Shown: one piece after another, positions 1-5,159 of the stretch
Layout: each line of letters begins with the position of its first letter
How positions within the stretch are numbered: the first letter of the stretch is position 1
Assembly (NCBI GenBank): GCA_018396615.1
Contig: JAGTQT010000077.1
Span: 1-6,671 of the forward strand
Reading direction: 5' to 3'
Source of the DNA: Candidatus Bathyarchaeota archaeon
GTDB lineage: Archaea; Thermoproteota; Bathyarchaeia; Bathyarchaeales; Bathycorpusculaceae
Length of the DNA: 6,671 bases
Program-made: the position numbers and the translations under genes
Notes under the pieces: generated by a model
Told to the model about the DNA's origin: nothing
What the model saw: only the letters and a program-made list of their open reading frames with translations
Database searches by the model: none

Positions 1-836
1 TAGTAGTTAGCCACATCGATAAGAGCTTTCAGCGGCGCCATGCCGCAGAACTCTGAACCCACTATTGGCACGTTGTAGCGTGCGCATTCAATTTTGATGA
101 CTTCAAAAACTCGGTAAATGGGGGTCTTCTCAAAATCATGGATGCTCATCCCTATCTGCGTGATGTTTTTCTCGGGTACAGTTGCAGCCATGGCCTTCAC
201 GTTCGTAAATCCTCCTTTGCCTGAATGTAGCGCTTTTGCAATCTTTTTTGCAACTGGCAGATCTGCTGTGCCTAGGTTGACATTAAAACCCACCATGATC
301 TTCCGTGCACCGGTAATTGTAGCTCCGGACTTTGCGATAAACTTGGCTTGGCCAAAGTCTGGTCTGCGTTCCGGCTTAGTGATCATTGTTGCTAGGTTTT
401 CGTATTCGCCTTCGCGGATCCAGTCTAGGTCTCGTCGCATCGGGTCTGGCTGAGCTGCCCCGTAAAGGTATACCGGTACTCCGGTTTTTTCTGCCAGCTC
501 CTTACCGAATTTTCGTGCAAGCTGAACGCAGTCATCAAGCTTGACTTTTTTTATGGGTACAAAAGGTACAACGTCGACAGCGCCCAAACGCGGGTGTTGT
601 CCCTTGTGCTTGCGCATATCAATTAGTTCTACTGCTTTTAAAGACATGTTTAAGGCGGCGTTGAGCGTGGATTCTTTGTTGCCTATTATTGAGACTACAA
701 GTCTGTTGTAGTAGCTGTCAAAGGTGTAGTCAAGTAAATGTGCATTTTTGGTTTTTTTGAGCTGGTCAAGAATTGTTTCAACCGTTTTCGGATCTGATGT
801 GCTGAAATTTGGAATGCATTCAACTATTTCCGTCAT
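1..836 (-). CDS. ftcD: Glutamate formimidoyltransferase (partial, C-terminus beyond window)
   Basis: The 278 complete codons visible read as a stand-alone formiminotransferase domain. The family transfers a formimino group between formiminoglutamate and a tetrahydrofolate-type carrier in the cytosol, the last step of one histidine degradation route. Seen: an N-terminal MTEIVECIPNFS start typical of the family, the active-site segment GQHPRLGAVDVVPFVP at residues 79-94 with His81 at the place of the catalytic His82 of mammalian FTCD, PVYLYGAA at 121-128, GARKIMVGFNVNLGT at 176-190, and GKGGF at 206-210. Stand-alone enzymes are about 300 residues, so only some 20-30 residues should be missing. 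No cyclodeaminase domain can be judged because the gene runs off the left edge. The ATG at 836 is chosen because AGGAG lies 7 bases before it. Usual HNR appears here as YNR (43-45). In an archaeon the carrier could be folate or a modified pterin; the sequence does not decide. Confidence 0.93.
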   Translation of the reverse strand, partial: MTEIVECIPNFSTSDPKTVETILDQLKKTKNAHLLDYTFDSYYNRLVVSIIGNKESTLNAALNMSLKAVELIDMRKHKGQHPRLGAVDVVPFVPIKKVKLDDCVQLARKFGKELAEKTGVPVYLYGAAQPDPMRRDLDWIREGEYENLATMITKPERRPDFGQAKFIAKSGATITGARKIMVGFNVNLGTADLPVAKKIAKALHSGKGGFTNVKAMAATVPEKNITQIGMSIHDFEKTPIYRVFEVIKIECARYNVPIVGSEFCGMAPLKALIDVANY

Positions 837-843
837 CTCCACG

Positions 844-880
844 CTCCTATGACTCTATGAAAAAGGCGCTTAATAGATAA
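844..880 (-). promoter_or_regulatory. Promoter and ribosome binding site of ftcD
   Basis: On the minus strand the AT-rich TTATCTATTAA-like box at about 870-880 lies roughly 26 bases before a predicted transcript start near 849. AGGAG (844-848) sits 7 bases before the ATG. Together they imply a very short leader. The box is a loose match; the ribosome binding site is clear. Confidence 0.45.
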
Positions 881-889
881 GTAGATTTC

Positions 890-923
890 GGGGAAAAGAA
901 AGGAAGAAAAAAGGAAAGTTTTT
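890..923 (-). terminator. Pyrimidine-rich, oligo-T terminator of the 929-1804 gene
   Basis: Just after the stop of the secreted-protein gene the minus strand carries several T-runs in a tract that is purely pyrimidine from 918 down to 890, including six consecutive T. Archaeal RNA polymerase terminates at T-rich tracts without needing a hairpin, so this is the likely end of that transcript, before the ftcD promoter. Confidence 0.5.
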
Positions 924-928
924 CTAAT

Positions 929-1804
929 CTACTGAGATGATGCTGCGGGTTTTGCTGTTTTCTTTATTGAGTAGATTACGACACCTATGCCGATGAATAC
1001 CCAACCAAGTCCAAACAGTAGGTATCCCCAACCAGCCATGCTTATCGCACCTACACTGGTATTTAGAATGTCTCTAAAGGCCTTTTCAAATCCTGAAACC
1101 ACATCTGTTTCATTGGTCACTGCGTCTTGGTAGAAGCTTAGAGAGTCATCATATGCAGCTGCTGCATCACCAAAATTGCCCTTCTGGTATTCGTTGTCAC
1201 CAAAACTTTCTGCACCTGCTGCCATTATAGACAATTCTCTTGCCTTTGCAGTCATAAAGTAATAGTACCCGCTGTATTTGTCGATCTCTTTCTTAGTCTC
1301 TATGCACGCTGTCTGCTCATTTGATAGTACTGCAAAGTCGCTGCCATCTATATAGCTGTTGGAGTTTAGCTGCCTCTTGGGGCCTGTGGTGGAGTTGACG
1401 TCTTCAACGAATATTCTGAAGGTGTGTTTTACTAGGTTAGATGCAGTTGTTAAGTCTGGAACAGTGAAGGATAATGTGAACACGTGCGACATGCTTGGCG
1501 CTATTGGGAAAGGCGCATCAATACTAACTTCGGTTGAAGAATAATTTATTCCCCAGTCAAAACGTATTTTTATGGCTGAAATGTTCATTTGCTTTGTCAA
1601 ATGGTTGTAAATATTAACTTTCAATACTGCTGTGGTCCCTGTTTGATATCCGGCGGATACGTATCCTAGAAAGCTGTCTGTCTCGCTTTTGAGCACACAA
1701 TCTCCAACCCAGTTGTATGATGTTGCCGTTGCATGGACTGGTACTGCTGTCGCTGTCAAAGTTATCATTGCCGAAAGCAACAGTATTACATCTATTTTTC
1801 TCAT
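929..1804 (-). CDS. Secreted, C-terminally membrane-anchored protein of unknown function
   Basis: I do not recognise the family. Seen in the 291 residues: a signal peptide (hydrophobic 6-22, likely cut after VHA at 25), a region rich in alternating hydrophobic residues and Thr/Ser (30-132) that looks like a beta-sandwich of the kind found in archaeal surface proteins, and a helical region (165-245). Within the latter, 190-228 resembles a tetratricopeptide hairpin, with the pattern GDNEYQKGNFGDAAAAYDDS. One transmembrane helix at about 257-280 is followed by KK and a short tail. Five N-glycosylation sequons lie in the outer part (N74, N87, N137, N231, N248), and there are two cysteines (36 and 167). 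This predicts a single-pass protein facing outside. The ATG at 1804 is supported by AGGTG (1813-1817), 8 bases upstream. It is probably transcribed alone. Its role is unknown; substrate capture or cell-surface structure are only possibilities. Confidence 0.85.
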   Translation of the reverse strand: MRKIDVILLLSAMITLTATAVPVHATATSYNWVGDCVLKSETDSFLGYVSAGYQTGTTAVLKVNIYNHLTKQMNISAIKIRFDWGINYSSTEVSIDAPFPIAPSMSHVFTLSFTVPDLTTASNLVKHTFRIFVEDVNSTTGPKRQLNSNSYIDGSDFAVLSNEQTACIETKKEIDKYSGYYYFMTAKARELSIMAAGAESFGDNEYQKGNFGDAAAAYDDSLSFYQDAVTNETDVVSGFEKAFRDILNTSVGAISMAGWGYLLFGLGWVFIGIGVVIYSIKKTAKPAASSQ

Positions 1805-1812
1805 TTCTAATA

Positions 1813-1859
1813 CACCTAGTAGCTGATTTATGTCCTACAGTTTTTAACATTTTCTATAA
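1813..1859 (-). promoter_or_regulatory. Promoter and ribosome binding site of the secreted-protein gene
   Basis: On the minus strand TTATAG (1854-1859) is a TATA-like box that would place the transcript start near 1831. The ribosome binding site AGGTG is at 1813-1817. This is one half of a divergent intergenic region of 121 bases shared with the phosphoribosyltransferase gene. Confidence 0.4.
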
Positions 1860-1873
1860 TCATTTTTTGCACC

Positions 1874-1879
1874 TTTAAA
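1874..1879 (+). promoter_or_regulatory. TATA-like box of the phosphoribosyltransferase-cgi121 operon
   Basis: TTTAAA at 1874-1879 predicts a transcript start near 1903 and a leader of about 23 bases before the TTG at 1926. The box sits between two direct copies of ACCTT (1871-1875 and 1879-1883), overlapping it. No good Shine-Dalgarno sequence precedes the gene, so initiation may depend on a short leader. A second AT-rich stretch at 1898-1905 could instead give a near-leaderless message. Confidence 0.35.
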
Positions 1880-1925
1880 CCTTAATAGTATCTCTGCAAA
1901 ATTATCTGTCTGCCAAAATCTGGGT

Positions 1926-2528
1926 TTGATCTCTTTGAAACAGGAATTTGAAGTTCCCCCGTGGGATCAAATATACGCTATGCTTCTTAATCTAGCTGCA
2001 AAAATTAAAAAAAGCGGGTTCAAAGTAGACATACTGGTCGGTGTTTCAAGAGGAGGATGGCCGCCAGCTCGTGTATTGTCTGATTTACTTAGCAACCCAA
2101 ACCTCGCGAATGTGCGCGCCGAGTTCTATTTGGGTGTGGCGGAAACGAAAGGCGAGCCAACGTTGACACAACCCGTTTCTGTGGAGGTTGCTAGCAAGAA
2201 TGTGCTTATCGTTGACGAAGTTGCGGATACTGGTAAGAGCTTGAAGCTTGTTAAGGAGCACATTGTGGAAAGAGGTGCAAAAGAGGTTAAGGTTGCAACA
2301 GTATATTATAAACCATGGAGTATTATCAAGCCAGACTTTTATGAAAAGGAAACAAGTTTATGGATTGTCTTTCCATGGGAAATCAAAGAGACAGTCAAAA
2401 AGATTGTTAAGAAATGTGAACGAGATGGAAGAAGCATCGAAAGTGAACTAGAGGGGCTTGTGAAGTCTGGCATATCTGCTGATCTTGTCAGCCGGTTTCT
2501 TAGAGAGATTTCTGAGGAAGAGAAATGA
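1926..2528 (+). CDS. Purine (hypoxanthine/guanine-type) phosphoribosyltransferase, COG2236-like
   Basis: This 200-residue type I phosphoribosyltransferase would join a nucleobase to PRPP, releasing pyrophosphate, in cytosolic nucleotide salvage. Seen: the pyrophosphate-loop-like VGVSRGGWPPARVLSDLL (38-55) and the PRPP-binding signature VLIVDEVADTGKSL (93-106) with its acidic pair D97-E98. Further on are KPWS at 129-132 and FPWE (149-152), a C-terminal hallmark I associate with COG2236 proteins. A charged helical tail follows (153-200). The base specificity (hypoxanthine, guanine or xanthine) cannot be read from the sequence. The TTG at 1926 is the furthest-upstream usable start. A TTG at 1935 is an alternative, and the start must precede the conserved PPW at 11-13. 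The gene overlaps cgi121 by four bases (ATGA), so the two are probably one transcript with coupled translation. Confidence 0.87.
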   Translation: MISLKQEFEVPPWDQIYAMLLNLAAKIKKSGFKVDILVGVSRGGWPPARVLSDLLSNPNLANVRAEFYLGVAETKGEPTLTQPVSVEVASKNVLIVDEVADTGKSLKLVKEHIVERGAKEVKVATVYYKPWSIIKPDFYEKETSLWIVFPWEIKETVKKIVKKCERDGRSIESELEGLVKSGISADLVSRFLREISEEEK

Positions 2529-3094
2529 TTATTAGGTTCATCGACGAGTTCGGCAAGTATGTCGGCATAACTGGCTTTAAAAACGTCAAAATCGGCTTGT
2601 TAAACGATTTTCTAGCGAAAATCCCAAGAAAAATTCCCACAAACGTGGAGACCCAGTTTTTTGATGCAAAGATAATAGCTACTTGGGAGCATATTTACTT
2701 CGCCGTCTTTAATGCTTTAGCAGCATTCAAGAACGGGAGGAACATATCAAGAAATCTGGCGATGGAAACAATGCTTTATGCTTCAGCTCAACATCAAATA
2801 ACAAAGGCAACCAACCTTTTGGGAATAACAAAAGACTCTTCTCAAATAGCGATTTTACTGGTTGGAGAGAAGCTAAGCGATGTTAAGCTGGCGTTTTCAA
2901 TCGTTTATAAACACATTAACGCTGAAGAGGATGAAAACGTTCTGGATCTGTCAAATGAGAAAGCAGCCTTAATCAAAAGAGCATTCGCTGTCTCACAGCA
3001 GGAGATTGATACAGTTTTAGAAAGAAACGATCAAAACAGAGCTTTAGTCGACTTGATAACTGAGCGAATGGCGCTTCTTGCAATTAAAAGATAA
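2525..3094 (+). CDS. cgi121: KEOPS complex subunit Cgi121
   Basis: The 189-residue product matches the Cgi121 family. With Kae1, Bud32 and Pcc1 it forms the KEOPS complex, which puts the threonylcarbamoyl group on A37 of ANN-decoding tRNAs (t6A). Cgi121 binds Bud32 and helps recruit tRNA. Seen: the core segment AKIIATWEHIYFAVFNALAAF (48-68) with the family's conserved H56. Next is the long helix with NISRNLAMETMLYASAQ (73-89), equivalent to the usual lE-LlYaSg-RQI motif, followed by HQITKA (90-95) and LLG. A C-terminal helix ends in ERMALLAIKR. Residues 88-90 read AQH where many relatives have GQR or AER, a mild variation. The ATG overlaps the upstream stop (ATGA), indicating translational coupling. 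No other KEOPS gene is in the window. The stop lies two bases from that of the convergent tan1 gene. Confidence 0.9.
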   Translation: MIIRFIDEFGKYVGITGFKNVKIGLLNDFLAKIPRKIPTNVETQFFDAKIIATWEHIYFAVFNALAAFKNGRNISRNLAMETMLYASAQHQITKATNLLGITKDSSQIAILLVGEKLSDVKLAFSIVYKHINAEEDENVLDLSNEKAALIKRAFAVSQQEIDTVLERNDQNRALVDLITERMALLAIKR

Positions 3095-3096
3095 AT

Positions 3097-3618
3097 TTAA
3101 AGAATTTTTTCTTTTTGAACAGATATAATGTCACAAGGCTCAATAACAGATAAACCAGTTAAACCTCCTACAATTTCGATTAACACAATTTTGTCAGGAT
3201 TGTTCAAGTCAACTTTTCTTTTTATGCTTGCAGCAACCACCTCAATAAGTTCTCTTGAATGCAACGTCGTGAAACGTTTCTCAACCGTTATTCTAAACGT
3301 TTCGTTTTCATCAATTTTTGGACTTAGCTCTGCAACTGTTTCTTGGATCTCTTCTTTTTCGGTGCGGACAACACTTTCAACAGGGATTATTCTGAGCGCA
3401 TAGCGGAACTCATATGGTCGTTCCTCTAGGATGATGCGGAGTCTTTTAATTGCATCTAAAGGGTTTAGAGCGGTTTTTGCAGCAATCAAGCCGGAAACGC
3501 CTGTTCGGTTTACAACCGGTTCTTTATCTCCGATTTCTCCAAGCAAGAAGCGCATTTCAGTGCATACTGCGTTCTCAAATCCCCGCATAGTTGAGACAAG
3601 AAGATTGAAGTCCCGCAT
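3097..3618 (-). CDS. tan1: Tan1-like THUMP-domain RNA-binding protein
   Basis: The 173-residue protein fits the archaeal COG1818/Tan1 group. In yeast Tan1 is the tRNA-binding partner needed for N4-acetylcytidine in tRNA; archaeal versions are presumed to act similarly with an acetyltransferase, which is inference here. Seen: the N-terminal RDFNLLVSTMRGFE (2-15), GDKEP (30-34) and TGVSGL (39-44). A THUMP domain spans about 60-168, with RIIPVE (76-81), ETFRITVEKR (106-115), KVDLNNPDKIVLIEIVGG (135-152) and the closing ISVQKEKIL. The length is normal for the family. A GTG nine bases upstream (3627) would add three residues. I prefer the ATG at 3618 because a TTTATAG box is centred 29 bases before it, implying leaderless translation, and because relatives start with M-x-FNLLVST. 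No ribosome binding site is visible. Confidence 0.9.
   Translation of the reverse strand: MRDFNLLVSTMRGFENAVCTEMRFLLGEIGDKEPVVNRTGVSGLIAAKTALNPLDAIKRLRIILEERPYEFRYALRIIPVESVVRTEKEEIQETVAELSPKIDENETFRITVEKRFTTLHSRELIEVVAASIKRKVDLNNPDKIVLIEIVGGLTGLSVIEPCDIISVQKEKIL
3105..3116 (+). terminator. Oligo-T terminator of the cgi121 operon, inside tan1
   Basis: Eleven bases after the cgi121 stop the plus strand has six T, one C and five T. That is the standard archaeal termination signal. It lies within the final codons of the opposing tan1 gene, being the complement of the codons for its QKEKIL end. Confidence 0.55.
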
Positions 3619-3643
3619 CTTACGCACATTCTTTGCGTGTGAA

Positions 3644-3650
3644 CTATAAA
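3644..3650 (-). promoter_or_regulatory. TATA box of tan1
   Basis: TTTATAG on the minus strand is a good archaeal TATA box. Its distance to the ATG at 3618 (centre about 29 bases away) places the transcript start at or within two bases of the start codon, so the message is probably leaderless. Confidence 0.55.
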
Positions 3651-3694
3651 TGCTAGATGTTTTTAAGAATTGACTCTGGGCATTTTATCGATTA

Positions 3695-3759
3695 GGGGTC
3701 AGTTCGACTTGGCTTTCTCACAGCCTTAAAGGCTCTTAGCCGTCGCCTTACATCATCCC
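3695..3759 (-). ncRNA. Candidate C/D box guide RNA
   Basis: This is a tentative call. On the minus strand, a GGG (3757-3759) is followed directly by ATGATGT (3750-3756), six of seven matches to the C box RUGAUGA. A perfect D box CTGA (3699-3702) is followed by CCCC (3695-3698), which can pair with the GGG to close the RNA. Inside are a D'-like CTAA (3736-3739), ten bases after the C box, and a hairpin with arms AGCC and GGCT or longer (3722-3734). A C'-like GTGAGAA (3715-3721) is exactly 12 bases before the D box, the usual archaeal guide length. The inner boxes are degenerate. A TATA-like GGATAAAT (about 3783-3790, minus) lies roughly 27 bases before the predicted 5' end. The RNA would direct 2'-O-methylation of rRNA or tRNA. 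Chance occurrence is possible. Confidence 0.35.
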
Positions 3760-3815
3760 AGATTTACTATTTGTGTGCATGGATTTATCCGTTTTGACTT
3801 TTTCTTCGGCATAAG

Positions 3816-3862
3816 CTTAAATCCCTCTCATTCAAGTTTCACTTTTCTGGCATGGCAAGGTG
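3816..3862 (+). promoter_or_regulatory. Promoter and ribosome binding site of the asparaginase gene
   Basis: CTTAAAT (3816-3822) is a TATA-like box giving a transcript start near 3845. AAGGTG (3857-3862) is a ribosome binding site placed 6 bases before a GTG at 3869. It overlaps the other possible start, the GTG at 3860, and so favours 3869. Confidence 0.45.
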
Positions 3863-3868
3863 AAACGT

Positions 3869-4840
3869 GTGTCTCTTGCAACAAGTAGGCCTGTCATCGT
3901 TGTCCACGGTGGTGCTGGGACATGGCAGCCTGAGAGAAGCCGACCTGGAATAGAGGGGGTTAAAAAAGCGGCAAAAAAGGGCTTTGAGATTTTGGAGAAA
4001 GATGGAACAGCGTTAGACAGCGTCATGGAGGCGGTGATGGTCATGGAGGATGATGGCGCCTTTAACGCTGGTTACGGTTCAAGCTTGAATATAGAGAAAG
4101 CCGTGGAGATGGATGCGTCCATTATGGATGGAAAAACGCTGAAAGCAGGCGCAGTGGCGCTTCTAAAAGACGTAAAAAACCCTGTTCGCTTAGCAAAAAT
4201 AGTAATGGACGAGACCGATCATGTCTTCATCGCCGGTGAAGGAGCAGAAAAACTTGCCAAACTTTTCAACATGGAGCGGATGAACCCCGTTACCGAGTTG
4301 AGATTGCAGTATTATGAGCAACAGAAGAAAGTTTTGCTTGAAGGTAAGTCAGCTCTCCCGAAGCTTGTTGACCTTATAAAGAAACATCCCGAACTGTTTC
4401 CGCATTTGGATACTGTAGGCGCGGTTGCTTTAGATAAGAACAGAAATGTTGCGGCTGCAACTTCAACAGGGGGGTACGCTTTGAAGTTTGTGGGCAGAAT
4501 TGGCGATTCGCCGCTGATTGGCTGTGGAACGTATGCAGACAACGAGTCTGGGGCTTGCTCAGCTACTGGTGTTGGCGAAATTGCGATAAGACTTGTGCTG
4601 GCGAAAACTGTGTGTGACCGCATGGAGGCTGGTTTGTCGGCACAGAAGGCGGTGAACTATGCGATTAGGCTTGTTAATAGGAGAATAACTGATTCATATA
4701 GATCGATGGGCTTGATAGCAGTTGACGTTCATGGGCGCATTGGGGCTTCTCATAACTCGCCTAACATGTGCTGGGCTTATGTTACTCCAAAAACAAAAGA
4801 GCCGATAGCCTCTCTTACAGCAAAAATTGTGAAAGATTAG
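3869..4840 (+). CDS. Isoaspartyl peptidase / L-asparaginase (plant-type, Ntn-hydrolase)
   Basis: The enzyme hydrolyses beta-aspartyl (isoaspartyl) peptides and L-asparagine in the cytosol. It is made as a precursor that cuts itself to free a threonine nucleophile. Residue numbers are from the upstream GTG at 3860 (326 residues); subtract 3 for the chosen start. Seen: VVHGGAG (14-20), the NAGYGSSLN segment (69-77), and the cleavage site HLD/TVGAVALD with Thr185. Then come TSTGG with Thr203, GRIGDSPLIGCGTYAD (212-227) with Arg213 and Asp216, and ATGVGE with Thr236. These five residues lie at a constant +6 offset from Thr179, Thr197, Arg207, Asp210 and Thr230 of E. coli EcAIII, so the active site is complete. 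Cleavage would give an alpha chain of about 184 and a beta chain of about 142 residues. GTG at 3869 is chosen because AAGGTG precedes it by 6 bases. The gene stands alone between its own promoter and terminator. Confidence 0.93.
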   Translation: MSLATSRPVIVVHGGAGTWQPERSRPGIEGVKKAAKKGFEILEKDGTALDSVMEAVMVMEDDGAFNAGYGSSLNIEKAVEMDASIMDGKTLKAGAVALLKDVKNPVRLAKIVMDETDHVFIAGEGAEKLAKLFNMERMNPVTELRLQYYEQQKKVLLEGKSALPKLVDLIKKHPELFPHLDTVGAVALDKNRNVAAATSTGGYALKFVGRIGDSPLIGCGTYADNESGACSATGVGEIAIRLVLAKTVCDRMEAGLSAQKAVNYAIRLVNRRITDSYRSMGLIAVDVHGRIGASHNSPNMCWAYVTPKTKEPIASLTAKIVKD

Positions 4841-4874
4841 ATTTCTGTAAATGTTCAAAGAGTTACTCTGCACG

Positions 4875-4881
4875 TTTTTTT
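4875..4881 (+). terminator. Oligo-T terminator after the asparaginase gene
   Basis: Seven consecutive T begin 35 bases after the asparaginase stop. This is a typical archaeal terminator and separates that gene from the next promoter. Confidence 0.5.
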
Positions 4882-4902
4882 CGACAAGTGACGAACGATA
4901 AT

Positions 4903-4926
4903 GCTTAAAGCGTTGCTTAATGCGTT
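4903..4926 (+). promoter_or_regulatory. TATA-like box within a 12-base tandem repeat, before the acidic mini-gene
   Basis: Two adjacent 12-base units, GCTTAAAGCGTT (4903-4914) and GCTTAATGCGTT (4915-4926), differ at one base. The CTTAAAG of the first unit is a plausible TATA box. It would start transcription near 4933, leaving a leader of about 30 bases with the ribosome binding site. The second unit lies between the box and the start site, where a bound repressor would block transcription. Whether it is an operator is inference. Confidence 0.4.
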
Positions 4927-4949
4927 GACTATGCACACACGGATACTAG

Positions 4950-4958
4950 AGGAGGTGA
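4950..4958 (+). promoter_or_regulatory. Very strong ribosome binding site of the acidic mini-gene
   Basis: AGGAGGTGA is a nine-base perfect complement to the usual archaeal 16S rRNA 3' end (UCACCUCCU). It lies 6 bases before the GTG at 4965 and is the best such site in the window. It decides the frame: the ATG at 4972 in another frame is 13 bases away, too far. Confidence 0.8.
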
Positions 4959-4964
4959 AAAAGG

Positions 4965-5039
4965 GTGTTTGATGAAGACGAGGAATGGGAAGAAGATGAA
5001 GAGTGGGAAGAGGAGGATTTTGAGGAAGAAGAATGGTAA
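4965..5039 (+). CDS. 24-residue acidic-aromatic mini-protein, unknown function
   Basis: A short open reading frame starts with GTG and ends with TAA. Apart from the initiator Met, every residue is acidic or aromatic: 18 Glu/Asp and five aromatics (F2, W8, W14, F19, W24), spaced 6, 6, 5 and 5 residues apart, with Trp as the last residue. It begins MFDEDEEWEED and ends DFEEEEW. The predicted net charge is about -18. I recognise no family. Support for translation is the nine-base ribosome binding site 6 bases upstream, a TATA-like box before it, and the regular aromatic spacing. Length alone gives no statistical support. The ABCE1 start is 120 bases downstream with its own TATA box, so co-regulation is possible but not shown. 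It could bind a basic surface such as a ribosomal or nucleic-acid-binding protein, or act as a translated leader. Both are inference. Confidence 0.6.
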   Translation: MFDEDEEWEEDEEWEEEDFEEEEW

Positions 5040-5071
5040 AAACCTCTAACCATCTAAGATTTATCGATTTC

Positions 5072-5076
5072 TTTTT
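5072..5076 (+). terminator. Possible weak oligo-T terminator after the acidic mini-gene
   Basis: Five T preceded by another T-rich stretch (5068-5070) lie about 30 bases after the mini-gene stop. A second T5 is at 5102-5106. Either could end the short transcript before ABCE1, but both are weak, so read-through into ABCE1 is possible. Confidence 0.25.
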
Positions 5077-5106
5077 GCTACATTATTCTGGTTGTTCACA
5101 CTTTTT

Positions 5107-5127
5107 AAGGTTCATATTTATAACCTT
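5107..5127 (+). promoter_or_regulatory. ABCE1 TATA box flanked by a 6-base inverted repeat
   Basis: TTTATAA (5117-5123) is a strong archaeal TATA box, predicting a transcript start near 5146 and a leader of about 14 bases. Perfect inverted arms AAGGTT (5107-5112) and AACCTT (5122-5127) enclose it. The right arm overlaps the end of the box. The TATA call is solid; a regulatory role for the palindrome is inferred. Confidence 0.6.
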
Positions 5128-5159
5128 CCACTGTGACCATTCATTATCGTGGCTGAGCG

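Noticed and set aside
118..453. Plus-strand frame of 111 codons opposite ftcD
   Set aside because: The minus strand carries an unbroken, well-conserved formiminotransferase over the same bases; the plus frame has no ribosome binding site or recognisable motif.
890..918. 29-base uninterrupted purine tract on the plus strand as a triplex-forming or regulatory element
   Set aside because: Its complement directly follows the stop of the secreted-protein gene and is explained more simply as an oligo-T terminator.
3691..3760. tRNA gene, suggested by a GTTCGACTT segment on the plus strand
   Set aside because: The bases around it do not pair into a T-arm stem and no acceptor or anticodon stem can be drawn.
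4972..5049. Overlapping frame encoding a 25-residue, strongly basic peptide from the ATG at 4972
   Set aside because: It is the shifted reading of Glu codons (GAA/GAG become AAG/AGG), and its ATG is 13 bases from the ribosome binding site, against 6 for the acidic frame.
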